This document shows positions 21,501-36,500 of a stretch of 64,000 nucleotides of DNA, in pieces. The stretch covers positions 134,389,308 to 134,453,307 of the forward strand of contig OZ023273.1 of the NCBI GenBank assembly GCA_964007475.1, read 5' to 3'. Made by a program: the position numbers and the translations under genes. The number at the start of each line of letters is the position of its first letter. Within the stretch, counting starts at the first letter, position 1. Below the pieces are notes generated by a model. It saw only the letters and a program-made list of their open reading frames with translations, did not search any database and was not told the DNA's origin. The DNA is from Hybos culiciformis (taxonomy: Eukaryota; Arthropoda; Insecta; Diptera; Hybotidae).

Positions 21501-24500
21501 CAAATTCTTAATCTTTATACATTTTCGAAATTCTTTATGTGTTTTCGTATTGTAATTTCTTTCAAATTTTTTTCTATCTTTGTTTGAGGTATCTATTTTG
21601 AAAATACATAAGAAAGTAGAAAATTACAAATCTTATTTAAATAAAAAATTACAGAAACTTATTGAAAAAAATTAATATGAAAACATTTTAAGGTCTTATT
21701 GCCTGCTACTTATGCATTATGTACGCATGACACATTAATTTATTGTTTTAACATTAAATCTCTTTAATTAATTTAGTATTTTCAAACAAAAATATAATAT
21801 GTATAAACCTATTTTAATAATACTACAACTAAATAAAATAATTCATGATTTTATTTATAAAAAAAAAATGATTCTGTTCCATTATTTTATTAAAATAATA
21901 GTAATTAAGTAGTATTTTTTTTTTTTTTTCGACAATTTATGGAAAAATAACAAGAAAAAAATTAAGTTGCAATTTTTCCTAATTTGAGTAAATCTTTCTA
22001 TTCATGCATATATATATGTGATAAGTCTAAGCGCCTGAAAAACTTAAGAAACCTGAAAACTAACATCTGAGCAGATCAACACAGAAATTGTTCAAAAATG
22101 AGATTTTTTCAGGAACATAACATTTATGTGGTAAAATGTTCGTACATAAAGAATCTTTTATAACTTTGAAACTCCTTTAATATGTATATTTTAAAAAAAA
22201 GTTTAACAAATGGTAAAATGGTAATAAAAAAATAAACAATAAACACATTCAGCATTCTCAAATTTAACACCACAATTTTTATATTTTACAAAAAAAAATT
22301 ATTTTAAAATATTTATTCGATAGATGATTTTTGAACCAAAAAACATAGAAATTAAAAATAAATTTGTTTTTATTATATGTATTTTTTTTTTTTTTCTGTG
22401 AAAACAGATCTAAATAATTAATTTCTTTTCATTGACATAAATCAGAAACTAAAACAGAATAATTTAAAGCTAGGTTAGAAGCAATGCTATATCATCTATT
22501 AATAACTTCACTGTTTTTTATCTGAATTAATTTTCCTGAAAATTATCATAAATTTAAAATAAAGCTAATTGTTTTGGCCAAAAAAAAGGCATATTAATTA
22601 TTAATTAGAGCTTTCTTCACTTAGCAAAATGTTTGAAAAAAAAACCTAAATTGGTCCTTAGGAATTAATGACGGATATGACAAAAGAAAATTATAACTCA
22701 ACGCAAAAGCTTATAATGTTATTTATGAGGTAGCATTATAAGTATAATAAGTAGAAGGTTTTTCAATAAAATGTGTTAAATATTAACAGCAATTCACAAT
22801 AATTAAATTTATAATTATAATTAACACAGATAATTATTTTAATTTAACATTTTTAAATATTATTTTATTTATTCAAGCCCTCTTCATACCAGATTTCGAC
22901 AAGTGTCATGAGGTTGTATCGCTCTTTTCTGTAAAAAATATTATAATTCGAAAAAAAAATATTTATAAATATTAAAAAATATTTTTCTAATTCAATAATA
23001 AATTTTTCGATTAATAATTTAATTGTTTATTAAAAAAAAATTGTTTTTGGATAGATATTTTCATCAAGAGTTTAAAAATTAATTTTTACCATTTTTTGTA
23101 TTTTATACTGTTTAGTTTTATTTGTTTTGTATAAGCAACAAAATTCTGTGCCTTTGAAATTGTAATAAATTATCTAACTTGAATTTTGCAATTACTTATT
23201 TATTAAAGAAATAAATAATTTTCAGCTTTAACAAAATTTTAATTACTTTTTTTCGGTAAAAGGAATTATTCATATTACCAATAAAACCCAAAACTTATGA
23301 TCATTACATTAGCTTAATTGATAAAGTGTTTTATACAATAGTTATTCCAATATGTAGAACAAATTAGTAAATAATTTTTTTCGTAAATATTTAAAAAAAA
23401 CAATTACGATCCAGTACCGAAAAATTATCTAGAATTGATTTTCTGTTAAAATATATCTAATAATATTTCATAGCAATTTCAGTAGATAATTCAAATAATT
23501 AATTACATAATTCATTAAATTAAAAAAAAAAATTATTCTTACCTCTCTAATTGTCAAAGTATGTGACATCATTTGAATATTAACTTGACTTTGACTTGTT
23601 GGTAAATTATCGCTAGAACGCGATTTGATTAATTGCTTTGAACCGCTTAAAACTGATCTACTTTTCAATACCATTTCAGTCTTAATAAAAATTCTAGATA
23701 TATACGTTGAACTAAAAAAAAAAGTAATTACTATTAAATAAGAGGACTTTTTAATTTAATAATATAATAATTTTTTAGTCGCAAAAAAATTATGATTTTC
23801 TCTCACAATTCCTATTCGTAAGGTTTAACTGTAAATTTATATATAAATTAATTATTACCTTAATGCCCTAATACTAAAGGCTGTTCGCAATAATTTTGAT
23901 GGTGATACTGGGATATTTTTACAAAATTTAATTATAGCATTGTCAATGTCGTTTTTAATATTATCTGCGCTCCATTCTTGTGTTGTTGTTGAATATTTAT
24001 GAAATAAAATTAATATAGCTAATGCAGTACGATAAAATACTTTGATCCCCTCATGAAAATAACAATCCATGACACGAACTAAATGTTGAAATGGTAATCC
24101 AGCTAATATCCACCAACACCAATCCATAAATAACCGCTCTAATTTTTGTCCAGGACATATTCGTTGCAAATGTGCAACTGCAGATTTCTACAAAAAATAA
24201 AAATAAAATATTAAATTTTTTTTTTTAAATATCTATAACTGAATTAAATAGATTGAGAGAAATATACTTACTGTATGTTTTTTGGCAATTTGCATGATCG
24301 TTTTCCATGTTACTTCATTCAATAATTTAGTTTGGGTGATAAAGACTTTTTCTTTGGAAGCAACCAAAATTGCTAAACAATGATAACATTCTTCCTCTGA
24401 AAATAAATTAAATAATTTAAAATTCATCTATTAACAAAAATTTGAAATGTTAGAAAAATTTAGCATCACATATATATAAATTGTGCATAGTTATTTGCAA

Positions 24501-27500
24501 AAAACGGAAACAATAAAAGAAATAAAATAATAATATGCTTAGTTTTTTTTTTTATTAATTCTAAATATAAACTTTTCTTCGTTTAACATTTACTCAATCA
24601 ATTCTATTGAATTTCAATTCAACAAAATTTATTAAATAAAAATATAAATAAAAAATTAACACCAAAGAAGTAAATTTATATAAAAAATTACACTTTATGT
24701 ATATTTTAATTTGAATAAAATTTTTGAAGCAATCATTTTTTATTTTTGGATAGAATTTTTTATTTATAGAAAAATATAATATTTTAAATACTTATCGTAA
24801 ATATTTTGCTTATGAATCAGGTGTATTACTAATAAGTCAGTAATTCGTATAATTTACTACAAACCCTTTATTTAAAAAAAAAAAAAAGAAATCAATGTCC
24901 GGTACCATGGAGTTGAAATTAAATGTATATGTATTTTAATGCTACCCACCCTTTCATTTTTCTTAAACCAAACAATATTTTCATAGGTTTTGGATTAAAC
25001 TCGGTATATTTTACTATTATACCAATAGTAGTACAAAAGAGAATCAGAGCTTATAAAACTTTTGCGCCAAAAATCATATTAAGTAGAATTTTCACACTTT
25101 TTTTAATTTATTTGTAAAAAAAAATAAAAAAAATAGTATATAAATATTGTAGAAAGCAAATATTGCGATTATTACAAATTCTATGTATGCCTTGAACTGA
25201 CTTTTTTTCCATTCAAAAAAAAAAGAAAATTAAAAATTAAACAGACTTAAATATTTATATTTTATACAAAACTAAAAAAAAAAAAAAAACTCAATGTATT
25301 TATAATTTTTGCACTATCAATTTATAACGATGTGCTAATTTAATTAAAATTAATTTAAATATTTAAAAAGCAAAAAAAAAAAATCCAAAGAATTTATATT
25401 GAAAGAAGTAAACAAATTGTTTGAGATTTTATTAACGCGTATGTTATCGTTGAATTTAATTCAATTTTTAATTTTTTTTTTTACTTTTTTCAAAATTTAA
25501 AAATAAATTATATTAAATTGATTATGACGGGAATAAATTTTAAAATTTTTTTGATTTCGATCCACAGCTCACGTAGCTACATTGTATATAATGTGGTAGG
25601 TACATTTTAGGTTAAGTAGAGTCCATAAAAGTAACCACCAAAAATATGACAAAGCCTAGCTACTAGACACAATTTCTCACTGTGTCAATTATACTTGGTA
25701 TAATTTCAAAAAAAAACAAAATTCTTTCTATATTGTATTCTGTATACATAGTTATTGTTATTACGAAAGTATTTATTTGTGATTGAGAATATATAAAATA
25801 TAACGACTTTAAAGTATGCCTTCAATAAAATAAAGTTAGATATAAAAAAAAAAACAAAAAGCCTTTAGGATAAAACCACATAATCCTTTGATACAATTTT
25901 GATAAGCTCTAGAAATATTATTTCACATGACAAAAATATTTTTGAATAATTAAAAGCATAAATTTATATTTTCTAATATAACACTTAAAACAGTAAATCA
26001 AAGAATTTTACTTGCAGCAATATAAAAATAATTTCCTGATAAATAAGTACCTATTTAATAAACTCTTGAATTGATAAGAGTTTTTTTTTTTATTTTGCGC
26101 TCTTTAATTTTTCTTATCATCATTAAGTTGTTAGGACAGGCCTAATAAATCACTGACGTATTTTTAGACTATTTTTTAGGTTTTTTATTTCCTCTTTATT
26201 TTGCGATTCTAAAAACGCAAGTGCAATATTTTTCTTCTATGTATACATAGTACTTAATAATGATAAATAATTTAATTCCAAAAAATACAAACGCAGCCTT
26301 TCTTAATTTTTTTTAATTGAATGCATCTGATAAGAAACCTAATGGAAAATTTCAATATCAAAGTTAACCTATATTTACATTTCGGCTTCAATTTTTCATT
26401 TATATATAGAATTCTAGTGTTCTTGATTTTTTATTATCGTATTTGGTAAAGAAAATATTTTTTTTTAATATATTAATTTAGTTTTGATGAAACTACAAAC
26501 TGAACGATAATAATTTAAATTTTTAAATTTTAATTTTTAATAAATATAAATAATTAAAATGTAGGGCTTTAGGTTATTTAGATCTATCAGTTATTAAGAT
26601 CTAATAATATATTTTAATTAATAGAAAGAATAAAAAATAAAATGCATAATCTGTACAAATGGAATTCATAGGATACGCCAAGTGGACAATTGAATCATTT
26701 TAAACAAATTCCAACCCTATACCGTTCGCAACGTAGGATAAAATCAAAATTACTACACCATGACGACATTCTTTAATTTAACATCTGTGCATTCACCATT
26801 CGGGTACGGGCCACTCAGCCTTACATTGCAGCTTTGTAACTCAAAATTAAGATCCTGATATAAAATACTATAAGAAGAATTTTTGCAAAAAATAAGTGTA
26901 AACAAATATTTTACTTTTACTTGTCAAATAAAAATTAATATAAAAATAGATGTAATAAATTATAATATTATTTTTTTAACGACGAAATAATTTTTTTGAT
27001 ATAAACACCAGACTCAACTAATTATTCTTCTATATAAATAGATATTAAAATTGGAGAACAACTATTAAAAAGTCGTGTGTAAAAAATAATTGTGAATAAC
27101 GTTTTGCTAACTTTTTGTGCGTAAAACTTTTTTTTTAATTAAAATATCAAAAAAAAAAATTAACTTTTCTATTTACTACATAACCATTATATACATTGCA
27201 ATAGATGTACATACAACATCCAAATGTATATTTTTCAGGAAAGACTTTTATTTTTATTAGTAAAGTTCTTTTGTATATTGACATACAATATAAATGTTTA
27301 TTGTTTATTATGTAGATAAACAATAAAAAAATTCTCACAATTTTAAGTCTCTATTATTATACTCTTATCAGGATTATTACTTTTTTTTGTTTACCAGATT
27401 TTCAATTATTATGTTTTTATCAAAGGCTGATAAATCTAAAGCAAGATAATAAAAAAAAAAAAATTTTTTTCGTTGTTAAATAACATTTTTTGGTTTTTTA

Positions 27501-30500
27501 ATTAAAAATCTGAATGAATAACTACCACAAAAAATTTTTCTCCAGTTTTATTATTTTATTAAATGTATAGAAATTCAGTGTTCAGTAAGTTACATCTAGC
27601 ACGAATTATACGAATTTTATTAATTCAATATCGATTCGAATGATTTTTGTTTTAACCAAAGAATATTGAAAAATTTGTACCTTTTTTTACTTCAAACCAA
27701 TAATTTTTTTGTAACCAAAATGCCTTCAATGAGTTCAATGAGTTCAAAATCAATGAAATTCTACTGTGACACATTAAAAAGATGCAGTTTTAATTCATAT
27801 GGTTGTATAAGTACTTAACATTTGAACTCGGTCAAGTTTTTTAATTAATGAATTTATCTTTTTATTTAAGAGACTAAAACGTTTTTATAATTACGTGATA
27901 AAATTTATGCACGAGAAAAAGATAGATTTCATCTTCATCTTAAAATGTAAGTATATTTTATATCCTGTTTATGATAAAAACTAAATATATATAAAATGAG
28001 CAAAAGTCAAATGTTAGTTTTAATTTTGTTTTTCTTATAAATATTTATAAAAAAAAAATATTTTTTTAGAACCCACATAAATTACATAATTTTAAATTGC
28101 CAAAGTCTGAATTAGTTTTTATCTACAATGATATAATTTCATATTTATTAACATTACTGTCAATAAATTATGTTAGTTATAAATTGATATTCGAGCGAAT
28201 AGAAAACTGCCCAACTGACATAATATTAATTTTGAGGAGATTATGCTATACTTGACATTTTTTAACAAATTTTTAAACGTTCATATCATTATATGTTATT
28301 TTAAAAATTTTTGTTTTACCTGACATAAAATGCAATAACACAGCCGTAATTGGATATAAAATGGGACTGAATGTAATATCTGGACAAGCATATCCTAACA
28401 CATTTACAATACGATCAGCAACAGCTCTTCCCTTACGTGTTAGATGGTATGGCAAGCAATGTGTTGAATCAACAAAAGGTGGCAACATTATTGGTTTTTC
28501 TGGAAGCTCTGTGGTACCAAAAACCTAACGAAACAAGAATTTAATTGTAATAAATTAAAAACGATATTCAAGAATAATATTTCAAACAAAAAAACTCAGA
28601 ATAACATTTTTGTTCCACAAAAGCTAGAATTGAATAATGTGAACTACAAATTGAAACGGAGCATAATGTTTAAAAATTTATGATAAAATTATAATATGAA
28701 AAAATGTTCATAACTAATTTATACTAATCAAAAGAAAAAGCAAGTAAAAGATTTAAAAATGTTGAAATAATCAGAATCTTTAAGAAACTCTTTTAGAACT
28801 ATCACGAAAATGTTTCCTCTCAAAAAGGGAAATAATTATTATACTTTATTAGTCGTAATTGGGAAATTTATTGCATGTTTATAAATTCTTTTTATTGTTA
28901 ATGCAATAAAATAAGATTTAATCAAATAAAAAATTAAATTAAATTATTACCTGATTCACCATATCCCAATAAAAACCTTCTAACATACTTTTCCCAGTTT
29001 GATGTTGATTGCATAGCGCTTGCCATAATTGTGATCTAATTGTTGAATTTATCGGCCAGTTATTTTCTCTGATTATTAATTTCACCTCACGCTTTTTTCC
29101 CTGCTGTAATAATGGTTGAATATCTGAGAATGTCTTGAGAATAATCTTTTTTCCTGAAAAAAAAATAGAAAAATATATTATAATTATATAGTTAAATAAA
29201 TATAAAAATCGTTCACGAAAAATATGGTTTCCCTACAGAAGAAGTTATTATACATACTTACTATTAAAAAAAAAAGGAAGAAAAAAAATGCAATTATTAT
29301 AAGTAAAATCTTCACCCTACTCATAGTAACATGAAATGTTTTTGAAGATATGCTAAATCTACACAAAAAGAGTAAAAGTAGGTATATTGAAGTTACAATG
29401 GCACCACATAATAAGTACGCAATCTTAAAATTAACTTAGAATTTGTTAAAATTTAGAGATAATTTACATAAAATTTAAATTTTTCTTACGAATCTAATTT
29501 TTTTTTTCTTTAAATTTAAATTTAAATTTATTTTTTATTTGTTTTTTAACTTTACGGGGTGATTGTCATTGGATGAACTGATGTATTGATTGATATAATC
29601 AGTAATAAAAAAAGAATACATTTGTAAAATGAATGAAAAAAAAAGCATTAAATTTAATATATTCTTTAAATCTTTTATTTTTTCAGTCATTGTGCTTTAT
29701 CCAACGACAACGACACATTATATTGAGTTGAAGGTTTGAACTCGAAAGCTGACAGAAGTCGTAGAGGTCATAGGCTCATAGGTTAATTTTATACGAAATC
29801 GAAACACCTACAATTTTGTAAAATTATCCCATGACATACGTTATAATTTGTAATTGCAATATAAATAAGTGAACGATATTTAAGAAGCTTTTGTTTACCC
29901 ACTTAAAAAAAAATTTATTATTAAGTCAATTCAGATTTCATAAACGAAAACAAAAATTTATTTGATAAATATTATTTTTTATTAACTGTCATTTATTATT
30001 ATTGAATGATAAGAATTCAATCTAGGTTAAATTTGATTAACTATATATAACAATTAAATTATTCAATATTATACTTAGTATGTAACTTTTGTTAATAAAA
30101 ATGTACATTTCTGAATCAAATAAATTAAATACTTATGCCGTAAAAGTTTTCATGTACATACATATATGTATGAAAACATTTACAATATTATTAATTATAC
30201 CATTTATTTACATGTGTATATCAATCAATAAACATCTTTGTTTAAAAAGTCTACTTTAAATATAGGTAGGTAATACATTTTACTATTTAATTTTTATACA
30301 TAAGGATGTTGTGTTTAGAGATAGTATTATAATAATAAATTATATACAATGACTATAATAGAATGTTTGCTCATTTATTTGCCATGTTTAGTGATAGGTC
30401 TATTCAATAATTGATACGCTTTCTATTACTATACATGTACAGTTCACATGTACAGAATGTAGTTATCGGTAGTTATGTGGTTGTAGACACAATCATGAAT

Positions 30501-33500
30501 AAAATTTTCTGTTCTTAATTTAGTTTTGCTTTAAGGATATTAAATTTTAATTATATTTCCTTAATCCTGACCCAAAAGAAATAGTAATATATAATTATTT
30601 TTGTTTCAGAAAATATGAAACGGAAATTTAAGTGTTTGATATTATACTAGGGCATATAAGATTTTATTTATAATGACAAGATCTGAATTTTTATTGGCAT
30701 AAGCTTTAAAGATAAAATTTGCTGTATATATAAAAATATAAATTTATTTTTAAATTCTCAATTATCATTTGGTTTTGGTGTAGGATTTGATTTCTGTAAT
30801 AGTCATAATGAAGAATTATGAAATGTGAGACTCATTTGGTTTTTTTTTAACTAATTTTCATTCAAAAAACAGTAATTTAGAATTTGACCTCTGATTTATA
30901 AAAATTTAAAAAAAAGTTGATAAGAAATTTTTTTAAACAATTAACTAGAAAAACAAAAAAAAAAGATTCCAGCAATAATTTTACTCAAATTGGAACGTTT
31001 AAAATTTCTTTTTATTGAATCATTAACATTATTAGGGTTAGGGTTGTAAAATATTTCATGTAAAACCTTTAAGCCTGTTTAAAATGTCCGCTTTATTCAA
31101 TAAATGCGAAAAAAATACAATTAGAACTGTGACAAAACATATTCCGTCGTGCTAAGAATCGCATTTTCTCCAAAAAACAATCATGCTAGAACAATGTATT
31201 AAAATTATAAGAATAATAGTAGATTATTGTATATGTAAACTAAATTTGTTATTAATTAGGAGTTATGTTTACAGAAAAATACATTGACACGAGTCAATAC
31301 TGATATAAATTGACAAGTGTCAATGTATTTTTCTGTAAATACAGAACGAGTTGTATAACAAATTTCGTTTTCATATCCAATGTACTGTTTTAATGTGCAT
31401 GTGTAAGGTAGTTGAGTCTATACATTTACAATAAAAAAATGAAAACAAAAGTTGATATACACATTTTATTTTTCATTTTTTGTTGGTATTTGTCTGTATT
31501 GAAATATTATGAGTGATATTATTTTTGTATTACGCAATATTCAATACGAAACATCTAAATGATTTCATTATTCACGCTGATGCATCTAATTTTTTTCATT
31601 ATATACGCTGATGCATCTAAATTTTTCATTATTTACGCAGGTGCATCTAAATGATTGCATGTGTATTGACGCATATAATATTCCATTTAGCGTTCTAAAT
31701 TCTATACTACTAAATACAACATACCGAGCACATGCCCATTAAAATAATTTATTATGGATTACTTGTTAAACGATTGGAAAGTTCATTGTAATGTTAAGAA
31801 TCAAAAGTGTAATAAATTATCTCTTCAATTGAAGTAACGAACTATAAGAGCGAACAAAGAAATAATATATGTATATGTTCTTTTAGAGAAGACAAGAAAG
31901 AATTCCAAATTTTCTTATCAATTTTTAGGTATTATATTTCTTGTTTTTATTTATACTAGAAATTAATACAATGTATATACATATTGCATACGTAGGTATA
32001 ATCTTACAAAAAAGAAATTGAAAGTATAACAATAAAATAAATAAAAATAATTTTAGAGACTTTTTAATATTATTATTAAAATTGATGTTATTTTATTCAT
32101 TTTTATTTACTTTTTCATAAATTACAATAAGTATAGAGAATAATAAGTATATTAAATTTTATAGACAAACACATATGCCGGCATAATTTAATAACATATT
32201 AAACTTCTTTCAATTTCAAAAGACGCAATAAAATCTTATTTTAAAAATTGTTTATAAACAAAAGTCAAAAGGTTCACACAAAATATCCATATCACATATA
32301 TACATTTTTGTTAGTATACTTATACATATATTGTGCACTTGTATTAAGTTAATTTAAAAATTCGTTTATTTACTTTTTCTTTTTGAACAGAGTGTTTATA
32401 TAAAAATATGAAATATTTCGAAGCAAATGGTTATTCTAATTTTATATATTCCAATTGCGTTTTTTCTTCGAATTCGAAAATCCATATTTTTAGCAATGTG
32501 CCAAACTATTTTCGCAAAAAGACTTTTTTTATTGAAGAAGGTCTTACTTGATTTACATATCTCTTCTGAGTGTAACATAATCCTTATTTCACAGCATGAA
32601 AACATTTATAATAAATATTGTATAATTAATATAAATAAAAAATTTTATTAAATTTTTATTCTATTCAAGAGAACCAATTTTATTTCAGAAAAATTAAAAT
32701 CTGTTATACCTTAGTATCCTAGAGAACACACAGTATAAATTAATTAAAAAAATTTAAAGATAACCTTTTTCTTAAACTTCTGCTTATAGTATTAGTTTTT
32801 TTACTCCATTTTAATGTCATTTACTTTGTTAAAAATTAACAAAATTATTACTCAAGCCTGCTTAATTTGTAATCTTTTAAATATGGTGTCATTATGCTTT
32901 TAATCTATCTGGGCTCTGTATTTTGATATTTAACTGAGTGTACGTAATTTTCGTTTACAGGATAACAATAACAATAGTTTTGCGTTATGTATTTAAGTAG
33001 AATAAAAAGGATATTGTATTATTATATTTCTGTGAAAATAAATTTAAGGATAATAGACAATACTATGTATATTATCAACAGATAGCTCATTGATATAAGA
33101 ATTTTCATTAAATTCAATGAGTTAATGTCACAATTTAATGATTTCAAAAATTATGTTGTTCTTAATGTTTTGTGACATTCTTAGTGATATTGATATTACA
33201 ATTTAATTATCCCAATAATTTTTCTCAATCAGGATTCTTTTGAACTAAAATTGGAAAAAAAATATGATTATATATGTACGTATACCATGATATTTCCCAA
33301 AAATTAATTAGATTCTTAAAAATGATAAGAGGTAATGTAAAAAATTCATCCTAATTTTAATTTGTAACATGATTCCTTTAATATTACGAAAGATTAAATA
33401 AATGAATCATTAAAATTTTTGTTTACCTAACATAATTGAAAGAAATAATAATGAAAAAACCCAAAAAAAAATATTAATTGATTTATATGAAAATTTTCCT

Positions 33501-36500
33501 TCAAAGCTATTCATAAAAAGGGAATTAAAATTAAAGACTTATTTATTTATTCATTAATTTTGGCAACAAATATTGTGATTTTTATACTTGTTTTCGTACA
33601 TAACTAATGCATCAAATATTTTATTATATCACACATTTTTACACCACCTCACCACCAATCTAATTAAAAACATTTTTACCCATTGAATAGGTACCTCAAT
33701 TTAAAAAAGTGTTCGTAGCTAGTAAAATTTAAAATATAATGTTCAGATAACTACTAGTCCAAATTAATAATTATAATTATATTAAATTTTATTTCGATAA
33801 TATTCAGTTATATAATAAATTCGAACAACTTTTTTCGCTCAAATTAAATAGACAATAGAATTTTCAGAAAATTGTCGTTTGACAATGAGTTTGATAATAG
33901 AGAATTTGGTTATTTACAAAACTCAATAATAATAACATAAAGTTTTGACGAAATGAATTGACTCATATATATAAAAATTAATTTCGACAATTTGTTTTTA
34001 ATAAAAAAAAATTAATATTTCTTTTATTAAATTTTTTGTGCCGCCACACAAAGAATAAAAAATTGCAAAATAAAAATTAAAAAAAAAAAATATAAAATTT
34101 ATTCGAATAAAAAATTTATTAAAATATATAAACCAAAAGAAAGTGTTCAGTTTATATGGAATTTCGCTATCTATTTATTACACTATTAATATATGTTTTT
34201 TGTTATTGGCTTACATAAACTGTGGTTACAAATGCACAATACACAAATATATTAGGACTACCAGATTTTTCGAATTGAAATCAAGCCGCGAATTTTTATT
34301 TTTCCGTTTGTTTTCCTTTTTGAATTTGGTAAGTATGAAATTTAAATCTTAACTTGATTGTTGAAGTTATCAAAGGTTTTTTTTTTTAATTTTATAGTGA
34401 GTAAAATAATAATAAAATAATTTTTCTGCATCATTTTATGCTGTGGTGAATTTTATTTATTTTTTTGTAAATTATTCATCTGTGCTTCGGTTCGTGGCGA
34501 TGAAAATCTGGCAACCCTACAAACTTATTTATAAAGGTATAGAATTGAATAAATATAATCTTAATTCCATTTTATGTTTGTGTTTATACATTTTTAACAC
34601 TTTTTCATTTTTCCCCAACCAATCAATCGCTATAATATCAAAATGTCAAAAAAATTAAATAAATATTGTTGATTCTTATTGATTTTGGTAGCACTGATTT
34701 AATACATTTTTTTTTCTTTTTTTTTTTTTATAAAAAATTTAAAATGAAATTGATTTTTAAACCAGATTTTATTTCGTTTTCGTAAGACGCAATTTGTAAA
34801 AAAAAAAAATTGTATTTTTTTTTAATGAAGCAGAAATTATAGTTATTTGATTTGTTTTCTAATTGAAAAGAAAATTTGCACAAACATAGTACACTGAAGT
34901 TGTATATTTCGAATATCTATTACTTTTGAAGAATTCGAAAATTAAGAATCTACTCTTTAGGGTGCATATCTATAGAAAAGTTTAATAAATCGAAAATCGA
35001 AGTGTTTTCATATATATATTCCTAGTTATAATAAGTTTCTTTAAATTTGCAATGATTGCGAAACTTTTTCAAAAAAATAAAATTCTTTTCCTTTTTCTCT
35101 TAAAATTGATAACGACATAAAATAATTTACATAGTACAAAAATAAATTAATTTTGAATTATAATGTTGTAAATATTTGCTTTTAGGGTTTAAAAAACTTA
35201 TTTTTAAACTCGCGCAAATAAAAAAAAAAAAAAACTGAAAACAAAACATAATACCTACTTTTTTTTCTGTTTTTTTTTTGTTTTCACTCCTAATTAAATA
35301 TTATTTTTATTTTTAGATTATATTATATACCTGTTAATTGCCAACATTTACAAGTTGTTGTGCTTAAATCGTTTGTACTTCCAATTCCAATATACAATGG
35401 TAATTCAAAAAATTTATCACAATCCGGATCAACATAGATACTACTACGCCTGCTAAAAGGTTCTAATTCTTTTAGGGCGAGAATTTTGCCCACCATTATT
35501 TTTTGTAAATCCAAGCTTTATGCAAAATATATTTTTCTTGAATTTTTTTAATGTCTTCTTTTTGTTTTTTGTTTTTTTGCTCTCTTTTAGCTTTTTTTTG
35601 TCATATAATTTTAGTTATAGTATATATGTTAAATTTTTTTTTTTTTTAAAGAAATATCACATTTAGAATATGTATAACTTTCTAAAAATATCACTATTCT
35701 TTCTTTCAATTCAATAGTTTTATGTGTACATGTGTTTTTTTTTTTTTTTAGATTAAGTATATTTTAATTTTACACAATTTTTAATTTAATTTTATAACTT
35801 AAAAAAAAAAAAATAAAAATCTTTAAAAATAATTCAAAGTTTAAATTTGAATATCACAAACAAATTCAAATCGCAAGAAAACCTTTAATATGATCAAAGT
35901 GAATAAATCTTAAAGATTCACAAAATTATTCTTATTGAACTATATTTTGTTTTGGGTTAACGATGACTTCCTAAGTATTTGTGTGGAAAATTTGCCTAAT
36001 CTAACGAAAAATAAAAACTTAGTCATTCTAAAATGGAACATCCCTGACAATTCAATATATTTGATTAATTCAATCAATTCTAGATTAAGTTCGAAACGAA
36101 ACTCTTAAGCCCACTGTAGACGTTCCTTTTTTCACTCCTTTTTTCATGAAAACCAAAGAAAAAGCTATACTTCATCTCTTTTTATTATTACTAACTAATG
36201 CTTTCTATCATCGACCTATTGACATATTTGACATTTTAAAGAAAAACCAACTGCTTGTTTTTTTGGTTTATGACGCTTTGTTCAAAAAGTCTTAAAAAAA
36301 GGAATGTGTAAAACGGATATAAAGTAGAAGATTAAGAGTAAAAGAAGAAGTTAAAAAAATAATCTGAATTGTAATTAACTAAAATAATCTTCTATTAATT
36401 CCTAATTATTTTTTCCGGTCTATGTTCATTTTCATTATTTTTTTCTTTTTCGAAAATAAATAATTTTAAACCTTTAATAAGAAAAAAGGTAATTTTCATT

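Larger units (their letters stand above)
29154..35330. other. Skywalker intron upstream of the first shared exon
   Basis: This AT-rich intron holds the 72-nt perfect hairpin at 31268-31339 and the 30-bp tandem repeat at 31564-31653. A double TTAGGG near 31033 is too short to call telomeric. Nothing else was recognised. Confidence 0.6.

Noticed and set aside
31030..31045. Telomeric repeat TTAGGGTTAGGG
   Set aside because: Only two units, and the insect telomere unit is TTAGG; chance occurrence.
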